64,000 nucleotides of DNA from Bacteroidota bacterium (GCA_018267315.1 JAFDYS010000001.1:7191-71190); one strand, 5' to 3'. Numbered from the stretch's first letter, positions 45,697 through 55,739 are shown. The notes: generated by a model from the letters alone, not told the origin. Made by a program: numbers and translations.

Positions 45697-47589
45697 ATGA
45701 AAACATTTTTCCTTTTTTCGTTAATTCTTATTTGCGGCTTTCAGTGTTCAATTGCACAAACAGCTCCATTAAAACAATGGGATATTCGTTATGGAGGAAG
45801 TGATTGGGACGAGCTTAGCTGTCTTCAGCAGACATCTGATGGTGGCTATATTTTAGGCGGACATTCTTATTCAGGAATTACTGGAGATAAAACGCAAGCG
45901 AGTAAGGGAGGAAGAGATTATTGGATTGTCAAAACTAATCAAGATGGTGTTAAAGAGTGGGATGCAAGTTTTGGAGGAGACGGTGATGATATTCTCACAT
46001 GGATTGAGCAGACTGATGATGAAGGTTTTATCCTCGGAGGTTATTCTTGGTCGCATGCAGGAGGAGATAAAACAGAGGATGTCCGGGGCGCTGCTGACTA
46101 CTGGATTGTAAAAATCGATCCGGATGGTGTAAAGGAATGGGATGCGACAATTGGAGGAAATGGTGATGATTGGTTGACTGCGCTGCAACAAACTTCCGAT
46201 GGGGGATACATCCTTGGAGGATTCTCAGACTCAGAAATCAGTGGCGAAAAGACACAGGACAGCCAGGGAGATTTTGACTACTGGATCGTAAAAACAAATG
46301 ATGATGGAATAAAGCAATGGGATGTGCGCTTTGGTGGAAGCGATATAGATAGGCTCAGCGCTGTTGTGAAAACTTCCGATGGCGGGTACATTCTTGGCGG
46401 CTGGTCCACCTCAGGAATAAGTGGAGATAAAACGCAGTCAAGCATAGGATATGCTGATTATTGGATTGTGAAAACTGATGCAAATGGCATGAAGCAATGG
46501 GATAGGCGATTCGGTGGTAATTCGGATAATTTTTTTCGTGACCTTCGTCAAACTACCGATGGAGGATACATAATTGGGGGCGATTCGGACTCAAAAATTA
46601 GCGGTGACAAAACTCAAGATAGTAAAGGAGATAATGATTACTGGATTGTTAAGACAAATGCCGATGGAGATAAGGAGTGGGATGCCACTTTTGGGGGGAG
46701 TAGTGCTGAGTATTTCCATTGGCTCCAACAAACTTCTGACGATGGCTATATCCTTGGCGGCTATTCCTGGTCAGAAATAAGTGGGGATAAAACCCAGGGA
46801 AATCAGGGGTTCGCTGATTACTGGATCGTAAAAACGGATGCCAATGGATTAAAGCAATGGGACGCATGCTTTGGAGGAAAAGATTATGATTATTTCCGTT
46901 CACTTGATCAAACATCAGATGGTGGATATATCCTTGGTGGATATTCCAATTCAGGAATCAGTGGTGATAAAACACAGTCAAGTCAGGGCCAATATGATTA
47001 TTGGATAGTAAAGGTTGCTGCTGCGGGTGAAAGCGATTGTAGTATTCCTGATGGAGCTAATACAACTGACATAAAGCCTACTTCCGTATGGGTTAACTGG
47101 AATGCAGTAAGCAATGCAGCGGGTTATGCTGTAATCTACAAACCATTTGAAGTAAATGATTGGGTTAACGTTCCTGCTGGAAACTCTTCTAAAAAATTAA
47201 CAGGTCTAAGTCCTTCTACAGAATATGTCTGGAGAGTAAAATCTCTTTGCAGCGCTGGCCCATTGGTTTCATCAGATTGGAGCTCTGCACAAACCTTCAC
47301 CACAAAACCATTGCGCCTGGAAGATGATAGCGAAGGAGAAATCTTCGTAGAAGTCTTCCCCAACCCCGCCTCCACCACCATCCACCTTCAGCTTCCTTCC
47401 ACACCCGCCACCATCACGGTCTTCAACCTCCTCGGAGAAAAAGTGAGAGAAGAAAAAGTAAGTTTACCTGCCGGACAGGCAGGCGGCGGGGAGATTACGA
47501 TGGATGTAAGTGAATTGCCTGCAGGGTTGTATTTCGTGAGAACGGAGGAGGCAATGGTGGGAAAATTTGTGAAGCTTGCCTGCCGATAG
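45697..47589 (+). CDS. Secreted seven-repeat propeller-like protein with T9SS type A domain
   Basis: The frame opens further upstream inside the hydrolase, but the ATG at 45697 gives a proper signal peptide (MKTFFLFSLILICGFQCSIA). Seven repeats of about 58 residues follow, each with a QTSDGGYILGGYS-type strand, SGDKTQ, and DYWIVKTDANGxKQWD. Seven units suggest one seven-bladed beta-propeller. Then come an FN3 domain (STEYVWRVKSLC) and a type A sorting domain (EVFPNPASTTIHL, then AGLYFVRTE). Two dispersed palindromes lie inside the sorting-domain code; one supplies the last residues and stop. It is oriented opposite to its three larger relatives. Confidence 0.82.
   Translation: MKTFFLFSLILICGFQCSIAQTAPLKQWDIRYGGSDWDELSCLQQTSDGGYILGGHSYSGITGDKTQASKGGRDYWIVKTNQDGVKEWDASFGGDGDDILTWIEQTDDEGFILGGYSWSHAGGDKTEDVRGAADYWIVKIDPDGVKEWDATIGGNGDDWLTALQQTSDGGYILGGFSDSEISGEKTQDSQGDFDYWIVKTNDDGIKQWDVRFGGSDIDRLSAVVKTSDGGYILGGWSTSGISGDKTQSSIGYADYWIVKTDANGMKQWDRRFGGNSDNFFRDLRQTTDGGYIIGGDSDSKISGDKTQDSKGDNDYWIVKTNADGDKEWDATFGGSSAEYFHWLQQTSDDGYILGGYSWSEISGDKTQGNQGFADYWIVKTDANGLKQWDACFGGKDYDYFRSLDQTSDGGYILGGYSNSGISGDKTQSSQGQYDYWIVKVAAAGESDCSIPDGANTTDIKPTSVWVNWNAVSNAAGYAVIYKPFEVNDWVNVPAGNSSKKLTGLSPSTEYVWRVKSLCSAGPLVSSDWSSAQTFTTKPLRLEDDSEGEIFVEVFPNPASTTIHLQLPSTPATITVFNLLGEKVREEKVSLPAGQAGGGEITMDVSELPAGLYFVRTEEAMVGKFVKLACR
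47467..47483. repeat. Palindrome CCTGCC-N5-GGCAGG inside a T9SS sorting domain
   Basis: CCTGCCGGACAGGCAGG encodes PAGQAG within the sorting domain, an insertion of a dispersed palindromic element without loss of frame. Confidence 0.6.
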
Positions 47590-47592
47590 GCA
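47577..47592. repeat. Palindromic element supplying a stop codon
   Basis: TGCCTGCCGATAGGCA spans the 3' end of the T9SS gene. Its TAG is the stop codon, so the element defines the protein's last residues (ACR). Confidence 0.5.
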
Positions 47593-47691
47593 TGGGAATA
47601 AATTATCTCTGCTCCTTCTCGATAAACTCGAAGTGACCCACGCACCCGTGTTGGGAAGGTCTGTTCGAGTTTATCGGGAACAAGCTGAGCA

Positions 47692-47799
47692 GGCGGGCAC
47701 AATAACCTCGAGCCGTTTGAGCAGTATCATGAGGAGTTGGAGAAGGTGTTGGGAATTGCCGGCGTAGAGATGCCTGAAGGTGGGTTGAGAAGTTCATAA
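47692..47799 (+). pseudogene. 3' fragment of an alpha/beta hydrolase gene
   Basis: Encodes GGHNNLEPFEQYHEELEKVL then GIAG and a stop. This is the same C-terminal end as the hydrolase at 44874 (GGHNNLEQFEQYHVELEKVL). No upstream hydrolase sequence remains; the preceding bases belong to the dispersed repeat family. Confidence 0.8.
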
Positions 47800-47805
47800 C
47801 AACAA

Positions 47806-47878
47806 CGTCATTGCGAGCGCAGCGAAGCAATCCCCAACCCCATGGGATTGCTTCGTCGCGTTGCTCCTCGCAAAGACG
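47806..47878. repeat. Inverted pair of the GGGATTGCTTCGTC dispersed repeat
   Basis: Left arm CGTCATTGCGAGCGCAGCGA continuing AGCAATCCC (47806-47834) and right arm GGGATTGCTTCGTCGCGTTG continuing to AAAGACG (47844-47878) can form a long hairpin. A single unit occurs at 25249-25285. Confidence 0.65.
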
Positions 47879-47914
47879 TGGCGGCAAAGATTGTGTAGGA
47901 ATGGGTTGAGCGGA

Positions 47915-48428
47915 GGTCAGTTCGAGTTTATCGGGAACAAGTTGAGCAATCGGAACCATGCCACACAACTTCTTGACGGCAATCACGGAAGTGACCGCGC
48001 GCTTGTGTTGGGCAGGTCAGTTCGAGTTTATCGAGAACTGGCTGAGCAATCGCAAACCATGCCACACAACTTCTTGACGGCAATCAGGGAAGTGACCGCG
48101 CACTTGTGTTGGGCAGGTCAGTTCGAGTTTATCGAGAACAAGTTGAGCAATCGGAACCATGCCACACAACTTCTCGACAGGTTCCCCCTGTCAGCAGTCA
48201 GGGAAGTGACCCGCGCGCATGTTTAGGGCAGGTCAGTTCGAGTTCATCGAGAACAAGCTGAGCAATCGGAACCATGCTACGCAACTTCTTGACAGGTTCC
48301 CCCCTGTCAGCAGGCAGGGAAGTGACCGCGCGCTTGTGTTGGGCAGGTCAGTTCAAGTTTATCGAGAACAAGCTGAGCAATCGGAACCATGCTACACAAC
48401 TTCTCGACAGGCTCGAAGTGACCCGAAC
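47915..48428. repeat. Five tandem imperfect repeats of 100-115 bp
   Basis: Units start at 47915, 48015, 48116, 48231 and 48346 (spacings 100, 101, 115, 115); the last is truncated. Each contains GGTCAGTTCGAGTTTATCGA, GAACAAGYTGAGCAATCG, ACCATGCYACRCAACTTCT and GGGAAGTGACC. The longer units carry an extra ACAGGTTCCCCCTGTCAGCA hairpin. Open frames run through it because the unit is repetitive; no protein is supported. The whole gene-free stretch 47590-48483 consists of this array, the inverted pair and the hydrolase fragment. Confidence 0.85.
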
Positions 48429-48483
48429 GTAATGTCTTCACTTAACACGAATAAGGGGTGTGGCTGAGGCAACTCTCATGAAT

Positions 48484-51400
48484 CTATTTCTGCAAACTGA
48501 TCTGCGAAGTGTACACCTGCCCGTTGATGAACAGTCTCACTAAATAGATTCCGTCAGGCGCATTACCCATCTTTATTTCTTTCACCAGTTTACCGTTTTC
48601 TATTTCCCCGTTATCTAAATGGATGATTTGCCCGAAGAGATTCAGGACTTCGATTTTTACCTGCATAGTTTCTTCATCATTCACCGTAAGATCAACAGTG
48701 AATACACCGGCGGAGGGATTAGGAAATACATTGAATGCGATTTCTTCAACGTCATTTTCCAATCGGAGCGGTTTGGTGGTGAAGGTTTTCGTCTCACTCC
48801 AGTCAGATGACAACGAACCCTGATCACAGACCGATTTCACCGCCCAGTCATATTGTGTGTTGGGTAAGAGACCAGTGAGTTTTTTGTAATTCAGTTGTGC
48901 TGTGGTTTTGGTCCATGGTACCGCTCCGGTTTTGCGATAGCGCACGCTGTAAGTCTGAGCGGTGGGTACGACATCCCAATTCATTTTTGCTGATGTGGAT
49001 TTGATTTTAGAGGTGAATCCATTCGGTGGTATGTCACAGTTCAAACTTTCCAGAAACCCATCATTAGTCTTCAGCATCCAGTAATCGGATTGTCCCCTCA
49101 GGTTTTCCGTTTTGTCTCCACTGATGTCAGAACCTGATTTCCCTGCCAGCAGCAACCCGCCATCATTGGTAACGGCTACTGAAGCAAGTACATCTCCCCC
49201 CGTTCCTCCGAGCCTCACATCCCATTGCTTAGCACCGCTTGCATCTGTTTTGAGCAGCCAGAAATCATCGTACCCATAACAGGTTTGCGTCTTCGTCCCC
49301 GTAATCTGCGAAATGGAATTGCAAGCGAATAAGTAACCCCCATCCGTAAAATTGTTCACTACACCGTGTATTTCGCCCTCACCCCTTTCGTCAAAGCTTC
49401 CGCCGTAAGTTCGATCCCACTCTTTCATTCCAACTGCATTCGTCTTAACCGCCCAAAAGTCTACGCCTCCCCAATTTGCCTGCGACTTATTTCCACTGAT
49501 GCCTGATCCGGAAATTCCACCGGCAAGAAATCCTCCGTCGGGAGTTGTTATCACTGAATGCAGGAGGTCGTCACTCTCGCCACCAAAAGTCTGATCCCAT
49601 TCCTGAACACCGTCAGTGTTTATTTTGACCAGCCAGTAATCGGCTCCACCATAATTCACCTGCGTCTTATTTCCTCCTACACCGGAGTATGACACGCCTC
49701 CGAGAATAAATCCATGATCGGGAGTTTGTTGAATGCCATGAAGGATGTCGCTTGCCGGACCCCCAAATCGCTTATCCCACTGTTTGATTCCGCTTGCATC
49801 AATTTTGACAATCCAGTAATCATTTGAGCCCTGTGAACTTTCTGACTTGTCGCCGTTTGCACCTGAAGCAGAGCTGCCGCCAACAATATAACCGCCGTCG
49901 TCAGTTTGCCGGATTTCTGCCAGTTCCTCATCAGCTCCTCCTCCGAGTGTGATGTCCCAATCTTTAGTTCCATCGGCGTTAATTTTCACGAGCCAAAAAT
50001 CATATCCTCCTATTTTCGCTCCTGATTTGGTTCCGCTAATGGGAGAATCAGAAGCCCCGGCTGCTATACATCCTCCGTCGCTGGTGGCCTGCAGCGACCG
50101 CAAATAATCATCCTCTGTGCCTCCGAAATCTACGTCCCATAGCTTATTCCCGTTTGAGTCAACTTTGATAAGCCAGTAGTCGGTGCCTCCCCAACCGGGC
50201 TGCGTCTTGTCTCCATTAATGCCACCCCAGGCATATCCACCAATAATGTAACCTCCATCCGATGCCTGAATCGCTTCGCCTGTGTAGTCATGATATGAAA
50301 CCGTTCCAAAAGTCTTGTCCCATTCTCTCGAAACAGCTTTGTAATTGTTAATTGATATGTCTTCATTGTTTTGAATACTGGCAACAGAATCCTGAGAACT
50401 TATTACTCTGACTCTGTAATGATTGCCAAGGGTAATGGGGTTTGGAATAATCGCACTGATCTCGCCGAATTGTTTCGAGGAGATTGAACCTATATCAAGA
50501 GGTGAGGTAAAGCTCCCCTGCTCATCAGAAAGCTGAACAGTAAATACATTACCATCACTGAACGTGCCACTGCCTTCATATCGAATGGTGATTGAATCTC
50601 CGGGCCAGTAGGTGAGCGGAGTCACAATGGGAGTCACGATATAATCACCAGTTCCGCCGCCATCCGTCTTAATGATACAATAATCTCCTTCCTCATAGCC
50701 ATGGTCAGTGATATCACCATTCGGGTCCGTCAAGTCCGTGAGGTCACAATATCCTCCGAGCAGAAATCCTCCATCACTCGTTTGTTCAATTGCGAAACAT
50801 TCATCGTATGCCCAACTGCCGAAACGAAGATCATACTGCTTGAAACAGTTCGTATCGATTTTCACGATCCAATAATCTGCGCGGGCAACGCCATCCCGCT
50901 GATCCTGGGTCTTGTCTCCCTCAAGGTTTGATAGGGAGTATCCTGCCAGCATAAACCTGCCGTCGGAAGTTCTTATAACGTCAGTGAGAAACTCATTGCC
51001 ACTACCTCCAAATCTCGAATCATATAATTTGTTGCCTGTTGCATTTGTCTTCACCAACCAGTAATCATATCCTCCACGGCTGCTCTGCGTTTTATCGCCG
51101 CTGATACCTGAATTTGAACTTCCGGCAAGCAGGAAGTCTCCATTGTCAGCTTCAACTACTTCTTCAAGTTGATCGTCATCAGCTCCGCCGAATGTCTTAT
51201 CCCATTGCTTGATGCCATTGGCATCGGTCTTCACGATCCAAAAATCATCCACACCAAGTTTTGGCTGAGATTTATCACCGCTGATTCCGGAATTTGAAAT
51301 ACCGCCGAGCAAGAATCCGCCGTCTGAAGTTTGAATAATTGAAGTGAGCTTGTCTTCACTGCTTCCGCCGAATCTTGCATCCCACTGCTTTGACCCAGTG

Positions 51401-51999
51401 GCATCTATTTTCACAATCCAATAATCATTTCCGCCCTGTGATGGTTGAGATTTATCTCCGCTGATTCCCGATTTGGAGTAGCCACCGAGAATAAATCCTC
51501 CGTCAGTAGTTTTTTGCGCGGAAAAAAGTTTATCGTTATCGCTTCCTCCGTAAACTCTGTCCCACAATTGGTTTCCGTTTTCATCCGTTCGGACAATCCA
51601 GAAATCAAGTCCGCCTTTGCTTACCTGAGTTTTCGTTCCGTTGGCACCCGATTCCGAGAATCCACCGATTAGAAAATGTCCGTCATTGGTTTCCAGGAAC
51701 AGCGTGAGTTCATCATCCAGTGTGCCTCCGTAAACCTTCTGATAAACATCGTCACCCGTTGAATCTGTCTTCACAATCCAATAATCAATTTCACCTTGCT
51801 TGGTTTCTTTCTTATTGCCTGTCTTTCCGGAACGGGACCACCCAGCAAGCACATAACCACCATCCTGCGTCTGCTTAACGGCTCTCAAATGATCTTCATC
51901 CATGCCGCCGTAGATCACGTCCCATTGTTTCTGTGGCAGCTGAGCAGCTACAATAGTTGAAATGAAAATTGACAGAATTGCAATGGAGAGTTGTCTCAT
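48484..51999 (-). CDS. Secreted protein with two seven-repeat modules, FN3 and T9SS type A domain
   Basis: 1171 residues with signal peptide MRQLSIAILSIFISTIVAAQ. Seven DGGY/F-L-GG repeats come first (about 25-440), then an Ig-like domain (PGDSITIRYEGSGTF, HYRVRVISSQDS). Seven more repeats follow (about 560-960), then FN3 (TYSVRYRKTGAVPWTKTTAQ) and a type A sorting domain (FNVFPNPSAGVFTVDL, then DGIYLVRLFINGQ). Two seven-bladed propellers joined by an Ig-like domain is the natural model. It is the leftmost of three tandem copies. Its last ~500 bases are nearly identical to those of the next two genes. Function unknown; probably surface-displayed or secreted. Confidence 0.85.
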   Translation of the reverse strand: MRQLSIAILSIFISTIVAAQLPQKQWDVIYGGMDEDHLRAVKQTQDGGYVLAGWSRSGKTGNKKETKQGEIDYWIVKTDSTGDDVYQKVYGGTLDDELTLFLETNDGHFLIGGFSESGANGTKTQVSKGGLDFWIVRTDENGNQLWDRVYGGSDNDKLFSAQKTTDGGFILGGYSKSGISGDKSQPSQGGNDYWIVKIDATGSKQWDARFGGSSEDKLTSIIQTSDGGFLLGGISNSGISGDKSQPKLGVDDFWIVKTDANGIKQWDKTFGGADDDQLEEVVEADNGDFLLAGSSNSGISGDKTQSSRGGYDYWLVKTNATGNKLYDSRFGGSGNEFLTDVIRTSDGRFMLAGYSLSNLEGDKTQDQRDGVARADYWIVKIDTNCFKQYDLRFGSWAYDECFAIEQTSDGGFLLGGYCDLTDLTDPNGDITDHGYEEGDYCIIKTDGGGTGDYIVTPIVTPLTYWPGDSITIRYEGSGTFSDGNVFTVQLSDEQGSFTSPLDIGSISSKQFGEISAIIPNPITLGNHYRVRVISSQDSVASIQNNEDISINNYKAVSREWDKTFGTVSYHDYTGEAIQASDGGYIIGGYAWGGINGDKTQPGWGGTDYWLIKVDSNGNKLWDVDFGGTEDDYLRSLQATSDGGCIAAGASDSPISGTKSGAKIGGYDFWLVKINADGTKDWDITLGGGADEELAEIRQTDDGGYIVGGSSASGANGDKSESSQGSNDYWIVKIDASGIKQWDKRFGGPASDILHGIQQTPDHGFILGGVSYSGVGGNKTQVNYGGADYWLVKINTDGVQEWDQTFGGESDDLLHSVITTPDGGFLAGGISGSGISGNKSQANWGGVDFWAVKTNAVGMKEWDRTYGGSFDERGEGEIHGVVNNFTDGGYLFACNSISQITGTKTQTCYGYDDFWLLKTDASGAKQWDVRLGGTGGDVLASVAVTNDGGLLLAGKSGSDISGDKTENLRGQSDYWMLKTNDGFLESLNCDIPPNGFTSKIKSTSAKMNWDVVPTAQTYSVRYRKTGAVPWTKTTAQLNYKKLTGLLPNTQYDWAVKSVCDQGSLSSDWSETKTFTTKPLRLENDVEEIAFNVFPNPSAGVFTVDLTVNDEETMQVKIEVLNLFGQIIHLDNGEIENGKLVKEIKMGNAPDGIYLVRLFINGQVYTSQISLQK

Positions 52000-52095
52000 T
52001 TAATTTTATTGTAGAGCTAAGTCAGGTGGAAATATCGCATTTCAAAGCTACGGATTTGTGGCTTGCAATTTCATGGCAATTCCTTAAGCCACCAG

Positions 52096-52175
52096 CTTCA
52101 GCACCAACCCCAACCCCGCCGCCATTACAATCAGCAACGGCTCTGAGATTTTCTTCACTTTTAGGGGGGCAACTA
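52096..52175 (-). pseudogene. chrA 3'-end scar between tandem paralogues
   Basis: About 80 bases matching the 3' end of the chromate transporter gene (59448-59527): CTTCAGCACCAACCCCAACC, then GCCATTACAATCAGCAACGG, then CTGAGATTTTCTTCACTTTT. It runs directly into the stop codon of the gene at 52173. The remaining intergenic bases to 51999 show nothing else. Confidence 0.85.
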
Positions 52176-55100
52176 TCGATGCATGCTGATCTGTGATGTG
52201 TACACCTGCCCGTTGATGAACAGTCTCAATAAATAAATTCCGTCAGGCGCATTGCCCATCTCTATCTCCTTAACCAGTCTTCCGTTTTCCATTTCTCCGT
52301 CTTCTGAATAGATGACCTGCCCGAAGATGTTGAGGACTTCGAACTTCGTCTGCATGGTTTCTTCATCATTCACTGTGAGTTCAACAGTGAATACACCGGC
52401 GGAGGGATTAGGAAATACATTGAATGCGATTTCTTCAACGTCATTTTCCAATCGGAGCGGTTTGGTGGTGAAGGTTTGGGTCTCACTCCAGTCTGAAGAC
52501 AACGAACCCTGATCACAGACCGATTTCACGGCCCAGTCATATTGTGTGTTGGGTAAGAGACCCGTGAGTTTTTTGTAGTTCAGTTGTGCCGTGGTTTTAG
52601 TCCATGGTACCGTTCCGGTTTTGCGATAACGCACGCTGTAGGTTTGAGCGGTGGGTACGACATTCCAATTCACTTTTGCTGATGTGGATTTGATGTTAGA
52701 TTTGAATAGACCCGTAGGAATTGGGCACAAAGCTTCATTCAGGAAACCATCATCGGTTTTGACGATCCAAAAACTTGATCCAGTGTCTTGCGTTTTGTCT
52801 CCACTTATGTCCGAACTTGAATTTCCCGCCACTACAAATCCACCATCAGATGTTTGCTTTAGTGACATTAGTTCCTCATCGGCATTTCCTCCGAACCGGG
52901 CGTCCCATAACCTCGAGCCATTAAGATCAATTCTCATTAACCAATAGTCATCTGCGCCTCTACTTGGCTGTGTTCTGTCTCCACTTATTCCTGAGCCAGA
53001 TGAACATGCGATGATAACACCACCATCGGGCGTTTCGCACAATGAACCTGATCTTTCCGGTGTCCCACTGCAGCATATTGAAGCTTCCATCCCCTTTCCG
53101 CCATACCGATGATCCCACATTTTGTTTCCCTCTGCATCAGTCTTTATGACCCAATAATCATCGCCGCCCCAATTCTCTTCTGATTTACTCCCGCTGATTC
53201 CGGATTCCGAATTTCCACCGGCAATGTAACCACCATCAGAGCTTTGAATAACTGAATACAAGAGATCTTCATCGGATCCTCCAAAAGTTCTATCCCATTG
53301 CTTTATTCCGGTTGAATCAATCTTGACCAGCCAGTAATCTTGCATTCCAAATGAGGCTTCAGACTTATCACCTCCTAACCCGGAGTATGAAGTTCCTGCA
53401 AGTATAAAGCCGTTATCAGAAGTCTGTTCCATAGAGCGCAAGAAATCGTCAGCGGGTCCTCCAAACCTTTTATCCCAAATCTTATTTCCATTCTGGTCAG
53501 TCTTTATAATCCAGTAATCGGATTCGCCTTGTGATCCCTGTGACTTATCTCCATTTGCACCCGATTCGGAACTGCCTGCGAATGCAAAGCCCCCATCAGA
53601 CGTTTTTACCACTACTTGCAGGCCATCGTCGCCACCTCCACCAAATGTTTTATCCCATTCCTTGAGTCCGTTTGCATCTGTTTTAATAAACCAGTAGTCG
53701 CTTTCTCCTTTTTTGGGAGCTGACTTGTTACCACTAATGGGAGAATCAGAGGTGCCGGCTATAAGGGTTCCTCCATCATTGGTGCTGACAACTGATCGCA
53801 AGTAGTCGTTTTCTGTTCCCCCGAAGTCAGCAGCCCATTGCCTTTCGCCGGTCGAATCCAGCTTAATGATCCAATAATCTGACCCTCCATAAAAGTCTCC
53901 ATTCACACCAGTATAGGTAAATCCTCCGGCTAAGTATCCGTTATCAATTGTGACGTCAACATCCCGCAAGTGGTCCAACCCAGCTACGTCTGTTTTGTCC
54001 CATTCCTTTGAAACCGCTTTAAAATTTCTGATGGAAATATCTTCCACGTTCTCAAAACTGATGGCAGAATTATCTGAGCTCACGACTCTTACTCGGTATT
54101 CGCCACTATATGGAACAGAGACAGGAATGATTGCATGAAGGTTGCCAAACATAGTTGAAGCAACTGATGCAAGATTGGTTGGAGAAGAGAAATCGCCATT
54201 AATATCAGAAAGTTGGGCAGTAAAAATGTTCCCCTCTTCAAACGTTCCGCTGCCTTCAAACGGAATAATAATGGAATCGCCGGGTAAATACGAAACGGGA
54301 GTAATGGTAGGAGTAACAATGTATTTCCCGGAGCCACCCGCATCCGTCTTTAGAATCCAGAAATCTTCTTCTCCATATCCAAAATCAGCAACATCAGCAC
54401 TTTCACTGGTAGCTGTTGTGAAGCCGCCAAGTATAAATCCACCATCAGTGGTTTGATCGATCGCCCAACACTCATCGAACGCAGCGCTTCCAAAACGAAG
54501 ATCGTATTGCTTGCCGCCATTGGTATCAACTTTTACCATCCAATAGTCAGAGCGATTGGATGAAGATTCATTTCTTGATTCCTGGGTTTTATCACCACTG
54601 ATAGATGAGTAAGATGCTCCTGCCAGCACATATCTTCCATCGGAAGTTATTATAGCATCTCTCATGAGATCATCAGCACTGCCTCCAAAACGAGTATCCC
54701 ATTGCTTCAACCCATTTGCATTTGTTTTTAATATCCAATAATCAAACCCACCCTGAGTGGGTTGGCTTTTATCACCACTGGTGCCGGAATCAGAATTTCC
54801 TGCTAACAAGTAGCCGCCATCGGAAGTCTGAATAGCTTTCTCGAGTTCATCAGTTCCCACCCCTCCAAAAGTTTTATCCCATTGCTTAACTCCATTCACA
54901 TCCGTTTTTACAATCCAATAATCATCCTTACCAACTATTGGCTGTGATTTGTCACCGCTTATACCTGAGTTTGAAAAACCGGCAAGCAGATAGCCCCCAT
55001 CTGATGTTTGCTCAATTGAGCTCAGTTTGTCGTCACCGTTCCCGCCAAAGCTGGCATCCCACTGCTTTGCTCCGCTCATATCAATTTTAACTATCCAAAA

Positions 55101-55676
55101 ATCATTTTCGCCATGGCTTGATTGTGTCTTGTCGCCGCTCATTCCCGATTTAGAATATCCGCCCAAAATGTATCCGCCATCGGCGGTTTCCTGAATTGAA
55201 ATCAGTTTATCGCCTTCAGTTCCTCCAAAATCTTTGTCCCAAAGTTTGCTACCTGTTGCATCTGTTTTTACAATCCAAAAGTCATCTCCGCCATACGTGG
55301 CTTGCGTTTTGTCTCCGGTAATTCCTGATTCGGAGTACCCTCCAACGATAAACCCACCATCTGCCGTTTGAATAATTACAGTAAGCTCATCATTCAGGCT
55401 TCCACCGAAGACCTTATCGTAGATTTTAATTCCATTCGAATTTGTCTTGACAATCCAGTAATCCATCTTCCCCACCTGTGCCCCTGACTTATTGCACCCT
55501 TTAAGCGACTTCGATTGACCACCCAAAATGTAACCTCCGTCTGTTGTTTGCTGAAGTGAGAATATCTGGTCAGTATTCAAGCAGCCAAAACTTGCATCCC
55601 ATTGCTTAACCGGCAACTGCGCCATACTGATTATCCAAAAGAATATGACGGGTAGTGTGACAATGATCTTTTTCAT
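52173..55676 (-). CDS. Secreted protein with two seven-repeat modules, FN3 and T9SS type A domain
   Basis: Middle tandem paralogue, 1167 residues from the ATG at 55676 (signal MKKIIVTLPVIFFWIISMAQ; the frame extends 8 codons upstream). Architecture: seven repeats, Ig-like domain (PGDSIIIPFEGSGTF, YRVRVVSSDNS), seven repeats, FN3, type A sorting domain (VFPNPSAGVFTVELTVNDEE). The repeat bodies have diverged from the neighbours, whereas the 3' ~500 bases are almost unchanged, pointing to recent conversion or purifying selection on the sorting module. Function unknown. Confidence 0.85.
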   Translation of the reverse strand: MKKIIVTLPVIFFWIISMAQLPVKQWDASFGCLNTDQIFSLQQTTDGGYILGGQSKSLKGCNKSGAQVGKMDYWIVKTNSNGIKIYDKVFGGSLNDELTVIIQTADGGFIVGGYSESGITGDKTQATYGGDDFWIVKTDATGSKLWDKDFGGTEGDKLISIQETADGGYILGGYSKSGMSGDKTQSSHGENDFWIVKIDMSGAKQWDASFGGNGDDKLSSIEQTSDGGYLLAGFSNSGISGDKSQPIVGKDDYWIVKTDVNGVKQWDKTFGGVGTDELEKAIQTSDGGYLLAGNSDSGTSGDKSQPTQGGFDYWILKTNANGLKQWDTRFGGSADDLMRDAIITSDGRYVLAGASYSSISGDKTQESRNESSSNRSDYWMVKVDTNGGKQYDLRFGSAAFDECWAIDQTTDGGFILGGFTTATSESADVADFGYGEEDFWILKTDAGGSGKYIVTPTITPVSYLPGDSIIIPFEGSGTFEEGNIFTAQLSDINGDFSSPTNLASVASTMFGNLHAIIPVSVPYSGEYRVRVVSSDNSAISFENVEDISIRNFKAVSKEWDKTDVAGLDHLRDVDVTIDNGYLAGGFTYTGVNGDFYGGSDYWIIKLDSTGERQWAADFGGTENDYLRSVVSTNDGGTLIAGTSDSPISGNKSAPKKGESDYWFIKTDANGLKEWDKTFGGGGDDGLQVVVKTSDGGFAFAGSSESGANGDKSQGSQGESDYWIIKTDQNGNKIWDKRFGGPADDFLRSMEQTSDNGFILAGTSYSGLGGDKSEASFGMQDYWLVKIDSTGIKQWDRTFGGSDEDLLYSVIQSSDGGYIAGGNSESGISGSKSEENWGGDDYWVIKTDAEGNKMWDHRYGGKGMEASICCSGTPERSGSLCETPDGGVIIACSSGSGISGDRTQPSRGADDYWLMRIDLNGSRLWDARFGGNADEELMSLKQTSDGGFVVAGNSSSDISGDKTQDTGSSFWIVKTDDGFLNEALCPIPTGLFKSNIKSTSAKVNWNVVPTAQTYSVRYRKTGTVPWTKTTAQLNYKKLTGLLPNTQYDWAVKSVCDQGSLSSDWSETQTFTTKPLRLENDVEEIAFNVFPNPSAGVFTVELTVNDEETMQTKFEVLNIFGQVIYSEDGEMENGRLVKEIEMGNAPDGIYLLRLFINGQVYTSQISMHR

Positions 55677-55739
55677 TTGAAGATGGTTTAATACTGCCAT
55701 TAAATGCGCCTAATGATTCAGCCCGATGAACCCTCATCG

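Noticed and set aside
47861-48467. ORFs encoding repeated QFEFIENKLSNRNHATQLLD units
   Set aside because: They arise from open frames in the tandem DNA repeat. There is no start, signal or composition typical of real genes, and frames change between units.
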